Assembly (NCBI RefSeq): GCF_021283545.2
Contig: NZ_CP128540.1
Span: 1,027,501-1,091,500, forward strand
DNA: 64,000 bases
Source: Pseudomonas alloputida
Lineage (GTDB): Bacteria; Pseudomonadota; Gammaproteobacteria; Pseudomonadales; Pseudomonadaceae
Direction: 5' to 3'
A program made the translations under genes and the position numbers. The notes below the pieces were generated by a model. It worked only from the letters and a program-made list of their open reading frames with translations, searched no databases and was not told where the DNA came from. This document shows positions 27,995-36,856 of this stretch, piece after piece (the stretch's first letter is position 1; every line of letters begins with the position of its first letter).

Positions 27995-28287
27995 AGCGGT
28001 TATTGCTGCTGGCGCTGGCAGGGCTCCTGTACTGGGCCTGGCAGGAACGCCAGGCGCTGGCGGACTTCCCCGGCATACTCTCGGCCTACTCGGCCAAGGA
28101 ATATTGTTCCTGCCGCTTTGTCATGGGCTTCGACAAGGTGTACTGCCAAGGGTACGTGAAGCAGTGGCTGCCACTGAGCCTGCTGGAGGAAAACAGCCAG
28201 CAGCAGCGAGTCACCGCTGAAGGCCTGGGGCGGCGCAGTCAGGCGGCCTGGCAAGGCGCGCGTGAGGGCTGCCGCTTGCTGCCATGA
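27991..28287 (+). CDS. Small cysteine-containing exported or membrane-anchored protein
   Basis: 98-aa protein, unrecognised function. N-terminal hydrophobic stretch MKRLLLLALAGLLYWAW would anchor it in, or export it across, the inner membrane. Four cysteines follow: YCSCRFVMG, VYCQGYVKQWLP and the C-terminal EGCRLLP, plus a W-L-P. The Cys pairing suggests disulphides or metal binding in the periplasm. It overlaps the serine hydrolase gene by four bases (ATGA), so the two are translationally coupled and probably act together. Confidence 0.72.
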   Translation: MKRLLLLALAGLLYWAWQERQALADFPGILSAYSAKEYCSCRFVMGFDKVYCQGYVKQWLPLSLLEENSQQQRVTAEGLGRRSQAAWQGAREGCRLLP

Positions 28288-28331
28288 ATGCAGGCGGGTA
28301 AGGTTGGCGGCCTGGTTTCACGAGATCTGTC

Positions 28332-28913
28332 ATGTTCAAGTTGCCCCGTCTGCTGTCTGCCTTATTGCTGGCTCTGTGCCTGCCCGCTCATGCCAATTGG
28401 CACCTGGATGGCGAATCTTCACGGCTGTCGTTCATCACCGGCAAGAACGGCGACACCGCCGAAGTGCATCGCTTTCTGGTGTTGCATGGCACGGTCGATC
28501 GCAAGGGTATGGCCGGGTTGAGGATCGAGATGGACTCGGTGAGCAGCGGTATTCCGCTGCGTGACGAGCAAATGCGCGACAACCTGTTCGAGGTCGAGCG
28601 CTTCGCCGAGGCCACAGTGAAGGCACAGATCGACCTGCAGCCGATCAATGACCTGGCCGACGGTGCACAGATCGAATTGCGCCTGCCGCTGACGGTCACC
28701 CTGCATGGCCAGTCGCACAGCTACAATGTCCTGTTGCTGGCCACCCGCCTGGATGCGCGGCGCTTCCAGGTGGTGACCCTTGAGCCTCTGGTGCTGCGCG
28801 CCGAAGATTTTGGCTTGCTGCCGGGGCTGGAAAGCCTGCGCAAGTTCGCCAGGTTGAAGTCCATCAACCCGTCGGTACCGGTTAGCGCGGTGCTGATCTT
28901 CACTGCGCGCTGA
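28332..28913 (+). CDS. YceI-family periplasmic lipocalin-like protein
   Basis: Periplasmic protein of 193 aa, signal peptide ending LPAHAN. YceI-type text: WHLDGESSRLSFITGKNG, FLVLHGTVDRKGMAGLRIE, DEQMRDNLFEVERFAEAT and a second strand set LPLTVTLHGQSHSYNV. The fold binds isoprenoid or other lipids in known members. The next gene starts two bases after its stop, so it is likely co-transcribed with the cardiolipin synthase-like gene; a lipid theme is plausible but inferred. Confidence 0.85.
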   Translation: MFKLPRLLSALLLALCLPAHANWHLDGESSRLSFITGKNGDTAEVHRFLVLHGTVDRKGMAGLRIEMDSVSSGIPLRDEQMRDNLFEVERFAEATVKAQIDLQPINDLADGAQIELRLPLTVTLHGQSHSYNVLLLATRLDARRFQVVTLEPLVLRAEDFGLLPGLESLRKFARLKSINPSVPVSAVLIFTAR

Positions 28914-28914
28914 C

Positions 28915-30072
28915 ATGGCGGGGCCGGTCTTCCCCTGGCGGGATGGCAATCAGTTCGAACTGCTTATCGACGGCCCTGCGTTCTTTCCGCGCATGCTCCT
29001 GGCGATCATGCGTGCCGAGTTCCAGGTTGACCTGGAGCTGTACCTGGTCGAGGCCGGTGCCTGTGCCGAGGCGGTGGTCGACGCGCTGGAGCAGGCTGCC
29101 CGGCGTGGCGTGCGGGTGCGGTGCCTGTTCGATGACTACGGTTCATTGGCCTTCAACAGCGCGTTGCGTCAGCGCCTGCTGGACGCTGGCGTGTACTTGC
29201 GCTGGTATAACCGCCTGCGCTGGAAGCGTGGCCTGCGTAACCTCTACCGTGATCATCGCAAATTGCTACTGGTTGACGAACGTTGGGCAGTGGTGGGGGG
29301 GACGGGCGTTACCGACGAGTTCTGGACGCCGGGTGAGGCGACCAGCGAATGGCACGAAGTGATGGTGCAGATGCAGGGGCCGGTGGTGAGCGACTGGCAG
29401 TTGCTGTTCGACCGTCAGTGGCAAGCCAACAACCGCCGCACCGCCTGGCGCCCTGCTGAAGGCTTTGGCCTGCCGCGTCTGCCCAAGGTGCCTGCGCAGG
29501 GGCAGGGCATGGGCCGGGTCGCTTATGCCGACGCCCGCCAGCACCAGGACATCCTGCACGCGCTGGTACGGGCGCTGAACAGCGGCCAGAAACGGGTGTG
29601 GCTGGCCACGCCGTACTTCTTGCCGACCTGGAGCGTGCGCCGGTCGTTGCGCCGGGCTGCCAGCAAGGGCCTGGACGTGCGTCTGTTGTTGACCGGCCCG
29701 CGTACCGATCACCCCTCGGTACGCTACGCCGGGCATCGTTACTACCCGCGTCTGTTGCGCGCGGGCGTACGGATTTTCGAGTACCAGCCGTGCTTCCTGC
29801 ACCTGAAGATGGCTGTGGTAGACGACTGGGTCAGCGTCGGTTCGTGCAACTTCGACCACTGGAACTTGCGCTTCAACCTTGAAGCCAACATCGAAGCGCT
29901 CGACCCGCCGTTGACAGCGGCGGTGGTGGCCAGCTTCGAGCGCGACTTCGCCCAGAGCGAAGAAGTCGACCTCGCCCACTGGCATGCGCGCCCTTGGTGG
30001 CGCAGGGTGAAGCAACGGATCTGGGGCTGGCTCGATCGGCTGGTGGTCAACTTCCTCGACCGCCGTGACTGA
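28915..30072 (+). CDS. Phospholipase D-family protein, cardiolipin synthase B type
   Basis: Membrane-associated phosphatidyltransferase of 385 aa. Two HKD motifs are intact: YRDHRKLLLVDERWAVVGG at about residue 115 and LHLKMAVVDDWVSVGSCNFD at about residue 292, so the two catalytic histidines and lysines are present. The first is followed by G-G-T-G-V-T, the second by GSCNFD, as in ClsB/YbhO-type synthases. No N-terminal membrane spans are evident; a C-terminal basic amphipathic tail may bind the membrane. Product likely cardiolipin or related phospholipid. Confidence 0.85.
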   Translation: MAGPVFPWRDGNQFELLIDGPAFFPRMLLAIMRAEFQVDLELYLVEAGACAEAVVDALEQAARRGVRVRCLFDDYGSLAFNSALRQRLLDAGVYLRWYNRLRWKRGLRNLYRDHRKLLLVDERWAVVGGTGVTDEFWTPGEATSEWHEVMVQMQGPVVSDWQLLFDRQWQANNRRTAWRPAEGFGLPRLPKVPAQGQGMGRVAYADARQHQDILHALVRALNSGQKRVWLATPYFLPTWSVRRSLRRAASKGLDVRLLLTGPRTDHPSVRYAGHRYYPRLLRAGVRIFEYQPCFLHLKMAVVDDWVSVGSCNFDHWNLRFNLEANIEALDPPLTAAVVASFERDFAQSEEVDLAHWHARPWWRRVKQRIWGWLDRLVVNFLDRRD

Positions 30073-30123
30073 CAGCGGCTATCGTGCAGTGACTATTCAC
30101 AGTTAACCGAAGGAGTGGGCGAG

Positions 30124-30702
30124 ATGACGGCGAAGAAAATTCTCATGCTGGTGGGCGACTACGTCGAAGATTACGAAGCGATGGTGCCGTTCCAGGCCTT
30201 GAGCATGGTGGGCCACACGGTGCATGCGGTGTGCCCGGAAAAGCTGGCGGGGCAGACCGTGCGTACCGCGATTCATGACTTCGAGGGGGAGCAGACCTAC
30301 AGCGAAAAGCCTGGGCACAATTTTGCCCTGAATTATGATTTCGTGCGGGTGCGGCCCGAGAGTTATGACGCGCTGCTGATCCCGGGTGGCCGGGCGCCGG
30401 AGTATCTGCGCCTGAATGAAAAGGTGTTGGACCTGGTGCGGGCGTTCGACCAGGCCGGCAAGCCGATTGCGGCGGTGTGCCATGGTGCCCAGCTGCTGGC
30501 GGCGGCAGGGGTGCTGGAGGGGCGTGAGTGCAGCGCGTACCCGGCATGTGCGCCAGAAGTGCGCCTGGCGGGTGGCACGTTCATCGACATCGCGGTGGAC
30601 CAGGCGCATGTGGATGGCAACCTGGTGACCGCACCGGCATGGCCCGCGCACCCGGCCTGGCTGGCGGCGTTCCTTAAAGTGCTGGGCACGCGTATTGTCT
30701 GA
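30124..30702 (+). CDS. DJ-1/PfpI-family protein
   Basis: Cytoplasmic 192-aa protein of the DJ-1/PfpI superfamily. The nucleophile elbow is [16 protein letters not shown] with the reactive cysteine, with an N-terminal [17 protein letters not shown] acidic residue that would pair with it. The start is the ATG with AAGGAG eight bases before it; a GTG three codons earlier overlaps that site. Members act as glyoxalases, proteases or chaperones; which applies here cannot be told from sequence. Confidence 0.85.
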   Translation: MTAKKILMLVGDYVEDYEAMVPFQALSMVGHTVHAVCPEKLAGQTVRTAIHDFEGEQTYSEKPGHNFALNYDFVRVRPESYDALLIPGGRAPEYLRLNEKVLDLVRAFDQAGKPIAAVCHGAQLLAAAGVLEGRECSAYPACAPEVRLAGGTFIDIAVDQAHVDGNLVTAPAWPAHPAWLAAFLKVLGTRIV

Positions 30703-30732
30703 CAGGCTTGATTGAGTTGGCAGCGGGTTGCT

Positions 30733-31131
30733 TCAGGCAACCTGCTCCACCCAGTCATTGAGGTTGTAGTAGTTGGTGACCCGGGCAATCTTGCCACAGT
30801 GAATATAGAAGAACGCCCCTGCCGGCAGCACATAGGTCTGGCCGTTTGCTGTCGGCAACCCTTCGTCATCGGCCAGGTATTGGCCATGCACGGTGAACTC
30901 CGCCGCCGCGCGGCTGCCATCGGCGTTCTGCATCACCACGATGTCGGCCAGGCGCTCGCGGTAGCAGCGGTTCATCTTTTCCATGAACGCGGCGAACCTG
31001 GCCTTGCCCATCTGGCGCTCGCCCTGGTTGATGTCGTGGATCACGTCTTCGCTGAGCAGCGCCAGAAACGCCGGCATGTCACCCGCGTTGAAGGCGGCGT
31101 AGTAAGCATTTACCAGTTCGGTTGCGGTCAT
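30733..31131 (-). CDS. SnoaL-like / ketosteroid isomerase-related protein
   Basis: Cytoplasmic 132-aa protein with an NTF2-like fold: NAYYAAFNAGDMPAFLALLSED at the N-terminus, FTVHGQYLADDEGLP, and the C-terminal IARVTNYYNLNDWV. Matches the ketosteroid-isomerase-related family of small putative hydrolases or isomerases. AGGAAA precedes the ATG. Single gene, divergent from the GNAT gene; substrate unknown. Confidence 0.78.
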   Translation of the reverse strand: MTATELVNAYYAAFNAGDMPAFLALLSEDVIHDINQGERQMGKARFAAFMEKMNRCYRERLADIVVMQNADGSRAAAEFTVHGQYLADDEGLPTANGQTYVLPAGAFFYIHCGKIARVTNYYNLNDWVEQVA

Positions 31132-31246
31132 GGAACATTTCCTGTCGTGTAGGGAAAAGGCGGGTCGTTACCTCGGATGATAGGGTTTCCCCTCAAGCCC
31201 GGCTTAGCCGAGCGCGTCATCCACATCGACAAAACGACCGCCAAAC

Positions 31247-31837
31247 ATGGAAATACGCCTGTTGCACGGTGCCGCTATCGCGCCTTACATCGATGACCTC
31301 GCTCGCCTGCGCCTTACTGTGTTCCGCGAGTTCCCCTACCTTTACGACGGCACCCCGGAGTACGAGGCCGACTACCTGGCCAACTATGCCCGCTCCGGGC
31401 GCAGCCTGGTTGTGCTGGCGCTGGACGACGGCAAGGTGGTCGGCGCCTCTACCGGCCTGCCGCTGGTGGATGTCGCGCCCGAATTCCAGCAGCCATTCCT
31501 GGCCCAGGGGCGCGACCCGGCCAGTGTGTACTACTTCGGTGAGTCGCTGGTGTTGCCGGCATACCGCGGACAGGGCCTGGGGGTTCGCTTCTTCATCGAG
31601 CGCGAGTCCTACGCACACAAACTGGCCGAGTTCGATTACTGCGCGTTCTGCGCGGTCGAGCGACCCGGTGCGCACCCGCGACGGCCAGCCGAGTACAAAC
31701 CCCTGCACGGCTTCTGGCGCAACCGCGGCTTCCTGCACGACCCATCGCTGCGTACCACCTACGCCTGGCGCGACCTGGACGAGCAGGAAAGCTCCGACAA
31801 GCTGATGTCGTTCTGGCTCAAGGCACTGCCGGTATGA
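31247..31837 (+). CDS. GNAT-family N-acetyltransferase
   Basis: Cytoplasmic 196-aa acyltransferase. The acetyl-CoA loop is PAYRGQGLGVRFFIE (R-x-G-x-G), preceded by the strand YYFGESLVL. The N-terminus MEIRLLHGAAIAPYIDDLAR and the FWRNRGF near the C-terminus are conserved-looking. No clear ribosome site is seen before the ATG. It overlaps the nitrilase gene by four bases. Fused GNAT plus carbon-nitrogen hydrolase proteins exist in other bacteria, so this pair may be the unfused form. Confidence 0.85.
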   Translation: MEIRLLHGAAIAPYIDDLARLRLTVFREFPYLYDGTPEYEADYLANYARSGRSLVVLALDDGKVVGASTGLPLVDVAPEFQQPFLAQGRDPASVYYFGESLVLPAYRGQGLGVRFFIERESYAHKLAEFDYCAFCAVERPGAHPRRPAEYKPLHGFWRNRGFLHDPSLRTTYAWRDLDEQESSDKLMSFWLKALPV

Positions 31838-32706
31838 TCCGCCTGGCAGCCTGCCAGTACGCCATCGAGCTGCACGAAACCTGGGACGCCTACGCCGACC
31901 ACCTGCAAGGCCTGTGCGCCGAAGCGGTGGAGGCGGGGGCACGCTTGCTGCTACTGCCTGAGTACGCCGGGCTGGTGCTGAGCGGCCAGCTGAGTGCCGG
32001 GCAGCGGGAAGACCTGAAGGCTTCGATTGCCGGCATCCAGCCGCTGATCGAACCCTGGAAAGCGTTGTGCGAGAGCCTTGCCCGACGTTGGGGGATCTAC
32101 CTGCAACCGGGCAGTGTGCCGGTGCTGGACAACGATGGGCGCTACCGCAACCGTGCCTGGCTGTTCGGCCCCCAAGGTGTGCTGGGTTATCAGGACAAAC
32201 TGATGATGACCCGCTTCGAGCGCGAGCAGTGGGACATCGCTGCAGGCCAGGGGCTGCAGGTGTTCGAAACCGAACTGGGGCGCTTGGGCATCCTGATCTG
32301 CTACGACAACGAGTTCCCGATGCTGGCCCGCCGCCTGGCCGAGTGTGGTGCCGACCTGATCCTGGCGCCAAGTTGTACCGATACCGAAGCCGGTTACCAC
32401 CGGGTGCGTATTGGCGCCCAGGCGCGCGCCCTGGAGAGCCAGATTGCCGTGTTGCAGAGCCCGACGGTGGGGGTGGCGCCCTGGTCGCCGGCATTGGACG
32501 AGAATATCGGCCGGGCAGGCTTGTTCGTACCGCCGGATCACGGGATGCCGGGGGATGGGGTGGTGGCGTTGAGTGAGCAGCTGAACCCGGACTGCAGCCA
32601 GTGGCTGGTGTGTGAGGTAGATTTGGAGGAAGTGCGGCGGGTGAGGCGGGAAGGGCAGGTGTTTACCTGGCGGGACTGGCCGGAGCAGTTCGAGAGAGTC
32701 CTGTGA
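31834..32706 (+). CDS. Carbon-nitrogen hydrolase (nitrilase superfamily amidase)
   Basis: Cytoplasmic 290-aa amidohydrolase. Glu-Lys-Cys triad is visible: Glu in LLLLPEYAGLVLS, Lys in GYQDKLMMTRFE, and Cys in GILICYDNEFPMLARRLAE. The core AAC-x-Y start MIRLAACQYAIE is typical. Overlaps the GNAT gene (ATGA) so the two are coupled. It likely releases ammonia from an amide; the substrate may be the acetylated or amidated product handled by the partner, which is inference. Confidence 0.88.
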   Translation: MIRLAACQYAIELHETWDAYADHLQGLCAEAVEAGARLLLLPEYAGLVLSGQLSAGQREDLKASIAGIQPLIEPWKALCESLARRWGIYLQPGSVPVLDNDGRYRNRAWLFGPQGVLGYQDKLMMTRFEREQWDIAAGQGLQVFETELGRLGILICYDNEFPMLARRLAECGADLILAPSCTDTEAGYHRVRIGAQARALESQIAVLQSPTVGVAPWSPALDENIGRAGLFVPPDHGMPGDGVVALSEQLNPDCSQWLVCEVDLEEVRRVRREGQVFTWRDWPEQFERVL

Positions 32707-32715
32707 TGACTGTGG

Positions 32716-32804
32716 CGGCCTCTTCGCGGGCAAGCCCGCTCCCAAATGCGTAGCCTTCTGGCTTGCGCTGTACGTGTGGGAGCGGGCTTGCCCGCGAAGC
32801 AGCC
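32716..32804. repeat. REP pair (inverted) between convergent amidase and fumarase genes
   Basis: Copies at 32716-32744 (GGCCTCTTCGCGGGCAAGCC) and 32775-32804 (GTGGGAGCGGGCTTGCCCGC), about 30 bp apart. Confidence 0.85.
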
Positions 32805-32821
32805 GCCGCAGTTACATCAGG

Positions 32822-34345
32822 TTACTTCACTTCGACGGCCAGGCTTTCGGCAATCTTGCTCTGCCACAGGGCAGGGCCAGTGATGTGTACCGATTCACCG
32901 TTGCTGTCCACGGCGACGGTCACCGGCATGTCCTTGACTTCGAACTCGTAGATCGCTTCCATGCCCAGCTCGGCGAAGGCCAGTACCTTCGACTTGCGGA
33001 TGGCCTGGGCGACCAGGTAGGCAGCGCCGCCAACGGCCATCAGGTACACGGCCTTGTTGTCCTTGATCGCCTCGATGGCGGTCGGGCCACGCTCGGACTT
33101 GCCAATCATGCCCAGCAGGCCAGTCTGCTCAAGGATCTGGCGAGTGAACTTGTCCATACGGGTAGCAGTGGTCGGGCCGGCTGGGCCTACCACTTCGTCA
33201 CCCACCGGGTCGACCGGGCCGACGTAGTAGATGAAGCGGCCTTTCAGGTCTACCGGCAACTCTTCGCCACGGTTGAGCATTTCAACCATGCGCTTGTGCG
33301 CGGCATCACGGCCGGTCAGCATCTTGCCGTTGAGCAGGATGGTTTCGCCCGGCTTCCAGCTGGCCACTTCTTCCGGGGTGATGTCGTCGAGGTTGACGCG
33401 ACGGGCGCTCGGGCCGGCTTCCCAGACGATTTCCGGGTAAGCGTCCAGCGACGGCGCTTCCAGTTCTGCCGGGCCGGTGCCATCGAGCACGAAGTGGGCG
33501 TGGCGGGTAGCAGCGCAGTTGGGGATCATGCACACCGGCAAGGACGCGGCGTGGGTCGGGTAGTCCATGATCTTGACGTCGAGCACGGTGGTCAGGCCAC
33601 CCAGGCCCTGGGCGCCGATGCCCAGCTGGTTGACCTTGTCGAACAGCTCCAGGCGGATTTCTTCCAGGCGGTTCTGTGGGCCACGGGCTTTCAGTTCGTG
33701 AATGTCGATGGACTCCATCAACACTTCCTTGGCCATGACCGCGGCCTTCTCGGCGGTACCGCCGATGCCGATGCCGAGCATGCCAGGCGGGCACCAGCCA
33801 GCACCCATGGTCGGCACGGTCTTCAGTACCCAGTCGACGATCGAGTCGGACGGGTTGAGCATGGCCATCTTCGACTTGTTTTCCGAGCCGCCGCCCTTGG
33901 CTGCGACATCGACTTCCACCTTGTCGCCGGGGACTATGGAGTAGTGGATCACTGCCGGGGTGTTGTCCTTGGTGTTCTTGCGGGCACCGGCCGGGTCGGC
34001 CAGGATCGAAGCGCGCAGGACGTTTTCAGGCAGGTTGTAGGCGCGACGCACACCTTCGTTGATCATGTCGTCGACGCTCATGGTGGCGCCATCCCAGCGC
34101 ACGTCCATGCCCACGCGGATGAACACGGTGACGATACCGGTGTCCTGGCAGATTGGACGATGGCCGGTGGCGCACATGCGCGAGTTGATCAGGATCTGGG
34201 CGATGGAATCGCGTGCAGCAGGCGATTCCTCACGCAGATAGGCCTCGTGCATGGCCTGGATGAAATCGACGGGGTGGTAGTACGAGATGAATTGCAGGGC
34301 GTCGGCGACGCTCTGAATCAGGTCGTCTTGCTTGATCACGGTCAT
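32822..34345 (-). CDS. fum: Fumarate hydratase, class I ([4Fe-4S], oxygen-sensitive type)
   Basis: TCA-cycle enzyme converting fumarate and L-malate, 507 aa when started at MTVIKQDDLIQSVADALQF with GGAG eight bases before. Three cysteines able to hold the cluster are in RPICQDTGIV, AGWCPPGMLGIGIGG and MIPNCAATRHAHF. Both N-terminal and C-terminal (beta) halves are present, as in one-chain class I fumarases. The leader holds a perfect 16-bp palindrome and a TATACT box. Confidence 0.94.
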   Translation of the reverse strand: MTVIKQDDLIQSVADALQFISYYHPVDFIQAMHEAYLREESPAARDSIAQILINSRMCATGHRPICQDTGIVTVFIRVGMDVRWDGATMSVDDMINEGVRRAYNLPENVLRASILADPAGARKNTKDNTPAVIHYSIVPGDKVEVDVAAKGGGSENKSKMAMLNPSDSIVDWVLKTVPTMGAGWCPPGMLGIGIGGTAEKAAVMAKEVLMESIDIHELKARGPQNRLEEIRLELFDKVNQLGIGAQGLGGLTTVLDVKIMDYPTHAASLPVCMIPNCAATRHAHFVLDGTGPAELEAPSLDAYPEIVWEAGPSARRVNLDDITPEEVASWKPGETILLNGKMLTGRDAAHKRMVEMLNRGEELPVDLKGRFIYYVGPVDPVGDEVVGPAGPTTATRMDKFTRQILEQTGLLGMIGKSERGPTAIEAIKDNKAVYLMAVGGAAYLVAQAIRKSKVLAFAELGMEAIYEFEVKDMPVTVAVDSNGESVHITGPALWQSKIAESLAVEVK

Positions 34346-34413
34346 GCAGCGCGCTCCTCTTAAAGACGGGAACATTCAAAAAGACGCTCGACATAGCCGA
34401 CCAGCACGTCGAA

Positions 34414-34429
34414 GCGCCTTGCAAGGCGC
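34414..34429. promoter_or_regulatory. 16-bp perfect palindrome in the fumarase leader
   Basis: GCGCCTTGCAAGGCGC, about 70 bp before the start codon and downstream of a TATACT box (34462-34467, minus strand). Could be an operator or a leader hairpin; no regulator is assigned. Confidence 0.3.
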
Positions 34430-34594
34430 CGGCAGGTCAGGCCGACGGAAAAAGGCGCGGCAGTATAGCGCGCATCCGTGCCCGGCACACCTGCGGCCGG
34501 TCTGGACCATGGTCGGCAGCGCGCAGGCATCTATTTTGCTGGTGTGCTCTGCTTGGCTTACAGTGAGCCTTGGACAGCAGGAGATGTACCGAAC

Positions 34595-35515
34595 ATGCCC
34601 GAAATTTGCGTGGGCGAGCGCCGCTGGCTGGTGCCCATTGGCAGCAACCTGCTCGATGCCCTCAACGAGGCGGGGCTGAATGTGCCTTACAGTTGCCGCG
34701 CCGGCAGTTGCCACGCCTGCCTGGTGCGCTGCCTGGAAGGGCAACCGGCAGACGCTTTGCCCGAGGCATTGGCATTGGAGAAACATGCCCAGGGCTGGCG
34801 TCTGGCTTGCCAGTGCCGGGTGGTCGAGGACCTGCGTGTGGCGTTGTACGACCCCCAGCAGGGTGGCGTACCGGCGCAGGTCTGTGCGTTGGACTGGTTT
34901 GGCGATGTGTTGCGCCTGCGGTTGCGCCCCGATCGGGTGGTGCGTTACCAGGCGGGGCAGCACGTGGTGCTGTGGCTAGGCGCGGTTGCTCGGCCTTATT
35001 CCTTGGCCAGCCTGCCGGGCGAGGATGATTTTCTCGAGTTTCATATCGATTGCCAGCGGCCTGGTGCCTTTTGCGACAAGGCGCGTGGTCTGCAGGTCGG
35101 CGATGAGATGCGTTTGGGGGAGTTCAGAGGCGGAGCCCTTCATTACGACCCTGATTGGCAGGAGCGGCCGCTGTGGTTGCTGGCTGCGGGAACCGGGCTG
35201 GCGCCGCTCTGGGGTATCTTGCGCGAAGCGTTGCGCCGGGGGCATCGGGGCGAAATCCGGGTGGTACATGTGGCGCGGGATCCGGCTGGGCACTATCTGG
35301 CGGAGAAGCTGCTGAAGCTGCCAGGGGTCAGTGTCGAGCTGGTGCTGGTGGAGCATGTGGATGAAGCGTTGGCCGGGATGCGGCTGTTGTCGCGACAGAC
35401 GGTGGCGCTGCTGTGTGGGGCACCGGGGAGTGTCGAGCGGTTTGCCCGACGCATGTTCATGGCAGGGGTACCGCGGGGACAGGTGTTTGCTGATGTGTTC
35501 GTCGAGCATGCCTGA
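34595..35515 (+). CDS. 2Fe-2S ferredoxin/flavin reductase (oxygenase electron-transfer type)
   Basis: Electron-transfer protein of about 306 aa: plant-type [2Fe-2S] domain (CRAGSCHACLVRC, then LACQCRVV), FAD-binding strand AVARPYSLASLPGEDD (R-x-Y-S) and NAD part ending with ALLCGAPGSVERFARRMF. This three-domain order (Fe-S, FAD, NAD) is that of CDP-deoxyglucose dehydratase reductase and of phenol and toluene oxygenase reductases. No oxygenase gene adjoins, so it may serve a desaturase, or an oxygenase, encoded elsewhere. Start at MPEICVGERRWLV with AGGAG eleven bases before. Confidence 0.85.
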   Translation: MPEICVGERRWLVPIGSNLLDALNEAGLNVPYSCRAGSCHACLVRCLEGQPADALPEALALEKHAQGWRLACQCRVVEDLRVALYDPQQGGVPAQVCALDWFGDVLRLRLRPDRVVRYQAGQHVVLWLGAVARPYSLASLPGEDDFLEFHIDCQRPGAFCDKARGLQVGDEMRLGEFRGGALHYDPDWQERPLWLLAAGTGLAPLWGILREALRRGHRGEIRVVHVARDPAGHYLAEKLLKLPGVSVELVLVEHVDEALAGMRLLSRQTVALLCGAPGSVERFARRMFMAGVPRGQVFADVFVEHA

Positions 35516-35583
35516 GTAGCATTTGAAGTGCGAAGGGCCGCAAAGCGGAAGTGTCAGATTTTTTGTGTGCGGGCCGGTAACGG

Positions 35584-35597
35584 CCTGCCGTCAGGCA
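35584..35597 (-). terminator. Hairpin beyond the IS256-family transposase
   Basis: GCCTG-ccgt-CAGGC inverted repeat 12 bp after the transposase stop. No T run. Confidence 0.3.
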
Positions 35598-35608
35598 GGC
35601 CCTGACTT

Positions 35609-36856
35609 TCACCAGGTCGGCCTGATGAACCGATCTCCGTACAAAATCGCGAATTGATTCATCGCACTTTTCCAATCATGCGCCGCTGAGCCCCAGTTTG
35701 CCGTGATGTTTCGCAGCCCCAGCCAGATCAGCTTGGTAGCTGCGTCATCGTTCGGGAAATGGCCTCGGGTCTTGATGATCTTGCGCAGCTGGGCATTGAT
35801 ACTCTCGATGGCGTTGGTGGTGTAGATCACTTTCCGGATGGCTGGTGGGAAGACAAAGAAGGGAATCACTCGATCCCAGGCGCGTCTCCAGGCCGCAACG
35901 ACCGTTGGATACTGCTTGCCCCAGGGCCCGTTTTCAAACTCATCGAGTGCCTGCTCAGCCGCTTCGGCGTTGATGGCCTGGTAGATCGGCTTGAGCGCCT
36001 TGGCCAGTGCCCGCCGCTTGTCCCAGGCTGCAAAGTCCAGGCTGTTGCGGATCAGGTGCACGATGCACGTCTGCAGAGTCGTCTCTGGAAACACGGCGCT
36101 GAGAGCCTCTGGCATGCCTTTGAGGCCATCGGTCACGGCAATCAGCACATCCTCGACACCACGTGTCTTGAGATCGTTAAAGACCTTCATCCAGAACTTC
36201 GCACCCTCGGTGTTCTCGATCCAGATGCCCAAGATATCGCGCGTCCCGTCGGGTAGAACGCCCAGCGCCAAGTAAATGGCCTTGTTGCGCACCAAGCCTT
36301 CTTCGCGGATCTTCACCCGCAGTGCATCGAAGAAAATGACCGGGTACATGGGCTCTAGTGGCCGCTGCTGCCACGCGCCAATTTCTTCCATGACCTCGTC
36401 TGTCACAGAGCTGATGAAGTCGGGTGAGACCTCTGTTCCATACTGCTCGGACAGAAAGGCTCGGATCTCTCTGACCGTCATGCCACGGGCGTACATGGCG
36501 ATGATCTTGTCATCGAAACCGGTGTACCGCCGCTCATGCTTGGGGATGAGAATGGGCGCAAAACTGCCGTCTCGGTCACGAGGAATTTCCAGCCGCAGCG
36601 GGCCATCGCCGGTCAAAACCGTCTTGCCACTCTTGCCGTTACGCTGGTTGGTTTCATCCTCTGGGCGCTGCGCGCCCGGCGGATAACCCAGGTGGTGGCC
36701 AAGTTCGGCGTGCAGAGCGCGTTCGATCAAGGCCTTCTTGAACGCCGCAGAGGCATCCTCGATAGCCTCTGCGGTCATCAGGCCCTCACCGAACTGCTCC
36801 AGCAGCTCTTTGGGGATTTTGGGCAGGTCACGCAAGGGTTTCTTTTTGGTTGGCAT
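35609..36856 (-). CDS. IS256-family (Mutator-type) transposase
   Basis: DDE transposase, 415 aa, full family length. Catalytic triad: Asp in VIFFDALRVK, Asp in AVTDGLKGMPEAL, Glu in TTNAIESINAQLRK, with C-x2-H in LQTCIVHLIRN between. GAGG precedes the ATG. All parts appear intact, so the element may be active. Confidence 0.93.
   Translation of the reverse strand: MPTKKKPLRDLPKIPKELLEQFGEGLMTAEAIEDASAAFKKALIERALHAELGHHLGYPPGAQRPEDETNQRNGKSGKTVLTGDGPLRLEIPRDRDGSFAPILIPKHERRYTGFDDKIIAMYARGMTVREIRAFLSEQYGTEVSPDFISSVTDEVMEEIGAWQQRPLEPMYPVIFFDALRVKIREEGLVRNKAIYLALGVLPDGTRDILGIWIENTEGAKFWMKVFNDLKTRGVEDVLIAVTDGLKGMPEALSAVFPETTLQTCIVHLIRNSLDFAAWDKRRALAKALKPIYQAINAEAAEQALDEFENGPWGKQYPTVVAAWRRAWDRVIPFFVFPPAIRKVIYTTNAIESINAQLRKIIKTRGHFPNDDAATKLIWLGLRNITANWGSAAHDWKSAMNQFAILYGDRFIRPTW

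Noticed and set aside
31217..32494. 425-aa minus-strand frame over the GNAT and nitrilase genes
   Set aside because: Arg/Pro-rich antisense shadow of two genes with intact active sites.
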